64,000 nt of DNA from Mytilisepta virgata (lineage: Eukaryota > Mollusca > Bivalvia > Mytilida > Mytilidae), in NCBI GenBank assembly GCA_028015205.1, contig JAPWFG010000060.1:124001-188000 (forward strand). Reading direction: 5' to 3'. The position numbers were made by a program, and so were the translations under genes. A model generated the notes under the pieces. It was not told the origin of the DNA and did not search any database. It saw only the letters and a program-made list of their open reading frames with translations. Below are positions 58,975 through 64,000 of this stretch, one piece after another. Positions within the stretch are counted from its first letter, which is position 1; each line of letters opens with the position of its first letter.

Positions 58975-59365
58975 TATGTCTTAAAAAGTGAAAAATAATC
59001 CTTTTATCGCCGCCATCTCTCCAAGTGCAAAAACAAACTAGATTTTGCGTTTATTTTGAAAATGATGTATTTCTTTCAATTCCGGCCTTTATTTAATATA
59101 AATGTAGAATTCTTCTATAGGTTATATCCATTGTATTCCCTTCATCCGTTCGGAGAGTTTCCATTTTTGATGCAGGCATATATCTTTTCCTTCTCTAGTT
59201 TCAAAGTTATTCTCTCAGTGACTTTGACAAATGTTTAAAAAGTGTGTAGAAAGCACTAGAATACATTATGGTCATCGACGAGTTATAGCGGGATAACCTG
59301 AGGTCAGTATTGCATGTTTAAGTAAGTTCAAGAATAAGTATGAAAATTATGACAACTTTGGGTAT

Positions 59366-59438
59366 GTCCTCGTAGCGCAGGGGATAGCGCGCTGGACTTC
59401 TAATCCAGAGGTCGCGGGTTCGAATCCCGCCGAGGATG
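59366..59438 (+). tRNA. tRNA-Arg(UCU)
   Basis: Anticodon 59399-59401. Confidence 0.95.
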
Positions 59439-59763
59439 GTGTTAATTTTTTGTAACTTCATTTTGGATCTCAGTGTATTGGTGTTTACAGCACTACCATT
59501 TAATAAACGTTCTAGTTGATATGATCAAATATCTCTAATATGTTCTCCTGACAATGTTTTTTTCTGATACATTTATTTACGACTGCAGCATTTCATACCG
59601 TGAACAATGCATTCAAATTTAGAAGTAAAAGGTAAAACCAAAGTCATTCTAATTTTGTATTTGGTTGGTAAAATTTTAATAATTTTCTCCTAGTGACCAC
59701 AAATTCACCCTCCAGATACTAGCCAACAGCCAATAATCAAAGAACCCCGAGAAAAAAATACTC

Positions 59764-59836
59764 TGGAGAATCCGGGCATCGATCCCGGTACCTCCCGCAT
59801 GCTAAGCGGGCGCTCTACCATTTGAGCTAATTCCCC
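59764..59836 (-). tRNA. tRNA-Ala(AGC)
   Basis: Anticodon complement of 59801-59803. Confidence 0.95.
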
Positions 59837-60227
59837 TATGTCTTAAAAAGTGAAAAATAATCCTTTTATCGCCGCCATCTCTCCAAGTGCAAAAACAAAC
59901 TAGATTTTGCGTTTATTTTGAAAATGATGTATTTCTTTCAATTCCGGCCTTTATTTAATATAAATGTAGAATTCTTCTATAGGTTATATCCATTGTATTC
60001 CCTTCATCCGTTCGGAGAGTTTCCATTTTTGATGCAGGCATATATCTTTTCCTTCTCTAGTTTCAAAGTTATTCTCTCAGTGACTTTGACAAATGTTTAA
60101 AAAGTGTGTAGAAAGCACTAGAATACATTATGGTCATCGACGAGTTATAGCGGGATAACCTGAGGTCAGTATTGCATGTTTAAGTAAGTTCAAGAATAAG
60201 TATGAAAATTATGACAACTTTGGGTAT

Positions 60228-60300
60228 GTCCTCGTAGCGCAGGGGATAGCGCGCTGGACTTCTAATCCAGAGGTCGCGGGTTCGAATCCCGCCGAGGATG
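60228..60300 (+). tRNA. tRNA-Arg(UCU)
   Basis: Anticodon 60261-60263. Confidence 0.95.
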
Positions 60301-60625
60301 GTGTTAATTTTTTGTAACTTCATTTTGGATCTCAGTGTATTGGTGTTTACAGCACTACCATTTAATAAACGTTCTAGTTGATATGATCAAATATCTCTAA
60401 TATGTTCTCCTGACAATGTTTTTTTCTGATACATTTATTTACGACTGCAGCATTTCATACCGTGAACAATGCATTCAAATTTAGAAGTAAAAGGTAAAAC
60501 CAAAGTCATTCTAAATTTGTATTTGGTTGGTAAAATTTTAATAATTTTCTCCTAGTGACCACAAATTCACCCTCCAGATACTAGCCAAAAGCCAATAATC
60601 AAAGAACCCCGAGAAAAAAATACTC

Positions 60626-60698
60626 TGGAGAATCCGGGCATCGATCCCGGTACCTCCCGCATGCTAAGCGGGCGCTCTACCATTTGAGCTAATTCCCC
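60626..60698 (-). tRNA. tRNA-Ala(AGC)
   Basis: Anticodon complement of 60663-60665. This unit carries the same two spacer variants as the unit split by the LINE. Confidence 0.95.
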
Positions 60699-61089
60699 TA
60701 TGTCTTAAAAAGTGAAAAATAATCCTTTTATCGCCGCCATCTCTCCAAGTGCAAAAACAAACTAGATTTTGCGTTTATTTTGAAAATGATGTATTTCTTT
60801 CAATTCCGGCCTTTATTTAAAATAAATGTAGAATTCTTCTATAGGTTATATCCATTGTATTCCCTTCATCCGTTCGGAGAGTTTCCATTTTTGATGCAGG
60901 CATATATCTTTTTCTTCTCTAGTTTCAAAGTTATTCTCTCAGTGACTTTGACAAATGTTTAAAAAGTGTGTAGAAAGCACTAGAATACATTATGGTCATC
61001 GACGAGTTATAGCGGGATAACCTGAGGTCAGTATTGCATGTTTAAGTAAGTTCAAGAATAAGTATGAAAATTATGACAACTTTGGGTAT

Positions 61090-61162
61090 GTCCTCGTAGC
61101 GCAGGGGATAGCGCGCTGGACTTCTAATCCAGAGGTCGCGGGTTCGAATCCCGCCGAGGATG
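61090..61162 (+). tRNA. tRNA-Arg(UCU)
   Basis: Anticodon 61123-61125. Confidence 0.95.
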
Positions 61163-61487
61163 GTGTTAATTTTTTGTAACTTCATTTTGGATCTCAGTGT
61201 ATTGGTGTTTACAGCACTACCATTTAATAAACGTTCTAGTTGATATGATCAAATATCTCTAATATGTTCTCCTGACAATGTTTTTTTCTGATACATTTAT
61301 TTACGACTGCAGCATTTCATACCGTGAACAATGCATTCAAATTTAGAAGTAAAAGGTAAAACCAAAGTCATTCTAATTTTGTATTTGGTTGGTAAAATTT
61401 TAATAATTTTCTCCTAGTGACCACAAATTCACCCTCCAGATACTAGCCAACAGCCAATAATCAAAGAACCCCGAGAAAAAAATACTC

Positions 61488-61560
61488 TGGAGAATCCGGG
61501 CATCGATCCCGGTACCTCCCGCATGCTAAGCGGGCGCTCTACCATTTGAGCTAATTCCCC
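61488..61560 (-). tRNA. tRNA-Ala(AGC)
   Basis: Anticodon complement of 61525-61527. Confidence 0.95.
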
Positions 61561-61951
61561 TATGTCTTAAAAAGTGAAAAATAATCCTTTTATCGCCGCC
61601 ATCTCTCCAAGTGCAAAAACAAACTAGATTTTGCGTTTATTTTGAAAATGATGTATTTCTTTCAATTCCGGCCTTTATTTAATATAAATGTAGAATTCTT
61701 CTATAGGTTATATCCATTGTATTCCCTTCATCCGTTCGGAGAGTTTCCATTTTTGATGCAGGCATATATCTTTTTCTTCTCTAGTTTCAAAGTTATTCTC
61801 TCAGTGACTTTGACAAATGTTTAAAAAGTGTGTAGAAAGCACTAGAATACATTATGGTCATCGACGAGTTATAGCGGGATAACCTGAGGTCAGTATTGCA
61901 TGTTTAAGTAAGTTCAAGAATAAGTATGAAAATTATGACAACTTTGGGTAT

Positions 61952-62024
61952 GTCCTCGTAGCGCAGGGGATAGCGCGCTGGACTTCTAATCCAGAGGTCG
62001 CGGGTTCGAATCCCGCCGAGGATG
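61952..62024 (+). tRNA. tRNA-Arg(UCU)
   Basis: Anticodon 61985-61987. Confidence 0.95.
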
Positions 62025-62349
62025 GTGTTAATTTTTTGTAACTTCATTTTGGATCTCAGTGTATTGGTGTTTACAGCACTACCATTTAATAAACGTTCTA
62101 GTTGATATGATCAAATATCTCTAATATGTTCTCCTGACAATGTTTTTTTCTGATACATTTATTTACGACTGCAGCATTTCATACCGTGAACAATGCATTC
62201 AAATTTAGAAGTAAAAGGTAAAACCAAAGTCATTCTAATTTTGTATTTGGTTGGTAAAATTTTAATAATTTTCTCCTAGTGACCACAAATTCACCCTCCA
62301 GATACTAGCCAACAGCCAATAATCAAAGAACCCCGAGAAAAAAATACTC

Positions 62350-62422
62350 TGGAGAATCCGGGCATCGATCCCGGTACCTCCCGCATGCTAAGCGGGCGCT
62401 CTACCATTTGAGCTAATTCCCC
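62350..62422 (-). tRNA. tRNA-Ala(AGC)
   Basis: Anticodon complement of 62387-62389. Confidence 0.95.
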
Positions 62423-62813
62423 TATGTCTTAAAAAGTGAAAAATAATCCTTTTATCGCCGCCATCTCTCCAAGTGCAAAAACAAACTAGATTTTGCGTTT
62501 ATTTTGAAAATGATGTATTTCTTTCAATTCCGGCCTTTATTTAAAATAAATGTAGAATTCTTCTATAGGTTATATCCATTGTATTCCCTTCATCCGTTCG
62601 GAGAGTTTCCATTTTTGATGCAGGCATATATCTTTTTCTTCTCTAGTTTCAAAGTTATTCTCTCAGTGACTTTGACAAATGTTTAAAAAGTGTGTAGAAA
62701 GCACTAGAATACATTATGGTCATCGACGAGTTATAGCGGGATAACCTGAGGTCAGTATTGCATGTTTAAGTAAGTTCAAGAATAAGTATGAAAATTATGA
62801 CAACTTTGGGTAT

Positions 62814-62886
62814 GTCCTCGTAGCGCAGGGGATAGCGCGCTGGACTTCTAATCCAGAGGTCGCGGGTTCGAATCCCGCCGAGGATG
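62814..62886 (+). tRNA. tRNA-Arg(UCU)
   Basis: Anticodon 62847-62849. Confidence 0.95.
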
Positions 62887-63211
62887 GTGTTAATTTTTTG
62901 TAACTTCATTTTGGATCTCAGTGTATTGGTGTTTACAGCACTACCATTTAATAAACGTTCTAGTTGATATGATCAAATATCTCTAATATGTTCTCCTGAC
63001 AATGTTTTTTTCTGATACATTTATTTACGACTGCAGCATTTCATACCGTGAACAATGCATTCAAATTTAGAAGTAAAAGGTAAAACCAAAGTCATTCTAA
63101 TTTTGTATTTGGTTGGTAAAATTTTAATAATTTTCTCCTAGTGACCACAAATTCACCCTCCAGATACTAGCCAACAGCCAATAATCAAAGAACCCCGAGA
63201 AAAAAATACTC

Positions 63212-63284
63212 TGGAGAATCCGGGCATCGATCCCGGTACCTCCCGCATGCTAAGCGGGCGCTCTACCATTTGAGCTAATTCCCC
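63212..63284 (-). tRNA. tRNA-Ala(AGC)
   Basis: Anticodon complement of 63249-63251. Last complete tRNA-Ala gene in the window. Confidence 0.95.
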
Positions 63285-63675
63285 TATGTCTTAAAAAGTG
63301 AAAAATAATCCTTTTATCGCCGCCATCTCTCCAAGTGCAAAAACAAACTAGATTTTGCGTTTATTTTGAAAATGATGTATTTCTTTCAATTCCGGCCTTT
63401 ATTTAATATAAATGTAGAATTCTTCTATAGGTTATATCCATTGTATTCCCTTCATCCGTTCGGAGAGTTTCCATTTTTGATGCAGGCATATATCTTTTCC
63501 TTCTCTAGTTTCAAAGTTATTCTCTCAGTGACTTTGACAAATGTTTAAAAAGTGTGTAGAAAGCACTAGAATACATTATGGTCATCGACGAGTTATAGCG
63601 GGATAACCTGAGGTCAGTATTGCATGTTTAAGTAAGTTCAAGAATAAGTATGAAAATTATGACAACTTTGGGTAT

Positions 63676-63748
63676 GTCCTCGTAGCGCAGGGGATAGCGC
63701 GCTGGACTTCTAATCCAGAGGTCGCGGGTTCGAATCCCGCCGAGGATG
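63676..63748 (+). tRNA. tRNA-Arg(UCU)
   Basis: Anticodon 63709-63711. The window ends inside the spacer that follows. Confidence 0.95.
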
Positions 63749-64000
63749 GTGTTAATTTTTTGTAACTTCATTTTGGATCTCAGTGTATTGGTGTTTACAG
63801 CACTACCATTTAATAAACGTTCTAGTTGATATGATCAAATATCTCTAATATGTTCTCCTGACAATGTTTTTTTCTGATACATTTATTTACGACTGCAGCA
63901 TTTCATACCGTGAACAATGCATTCAAATTTAGAAGTAAAAGGTAAAACCAAAGTCATTCTAATTTTGTATTTGGTTGGTAAAATTTTAATAATTTTCTCC

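Larger units (their letters stand above)
56510..64000. repeat. Right tandem array of the same 862-bp units (about 8.7 units)
   Basis: The array resumes directly after the 5' end of the LINE, in the middle of the upstream spacer, and runs beyond the end of the window with strict 862-bp spacing. Several units here carry a T-to-C change (for example at 57465) that I did not see left of the LINE, and two units (60780 and 62504 region) carry an A in place of T in the motif TTTAA(A/T)ATAAATG. The first partial unit, 56510-56852, has four private differences. Confidence 0.98.

Overview
The window is nuclear DNA from a eukaryote, very probably an animal. Its tRNA genes have no encoded CCA and look like cytosolic genes with split internal pol III promoters and T-run terminators. 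The only protein-coding genes belong to a LINE with a poly(A) tail. A marine invertebrate, perhaps a mollusc, is a guess from the type of LINE and a motif in its 3' UTR; the sequence alone does not settle the species.

About 91% of the window is one head-to-tail tandem array with a unit of 862 bp. Each unit holds a tRNA-Arg(UCU) gene on the + strand and a tRNA-Ala(AGC) gene on the - strand. The two genes converge across a 325-bp spacer, and a 391-bp spacer lies between their 5' ends. I count 68 tRNA-Arg copies (one broken by an internal 16-bp duplication) and 67 tRNA-Ala copies (one cut short by the LINE). Neither end of the array is inside the window. Copies are almost identical, with a small set of shared variants scattered in mosaic fashion and a few private mutations, as expected for an array kept uniform by unequal exchange and gene conversion.

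Layout: 1-50662 is the left array (about 59 units). 50663-56509 is a full-length, apparently intact non-LTR retrotransposon of the L1/Tx1 type, inserted on the - strand into the D-arm of a tRNA-Ala gene. From its 5' to 3' end it has a short 5' UTR, ORF1 (zinc-knuckle nucleic-acid-binding protein, 425 aa), a 35-nt gap, ORF2 (endonuclease plus reverse transcriptase, 1283 aa), a 3' UTR with AATAAA, and a poly(A) tail. The insertion has no target-site duplication and removed about 140 bp of the host unit. 56510-64000 is the right array (about 8.7 units), which carries sequence variants not seen to the left of the LINE.

The functional reading is a tRNA gene factory in which two isoacceptors are amplified together, plus a mobile element that has used one gene as a landing site. 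The 60-codon open frame found in nearly every unit lies in the upstream spacer and shows no sign of being a gene.
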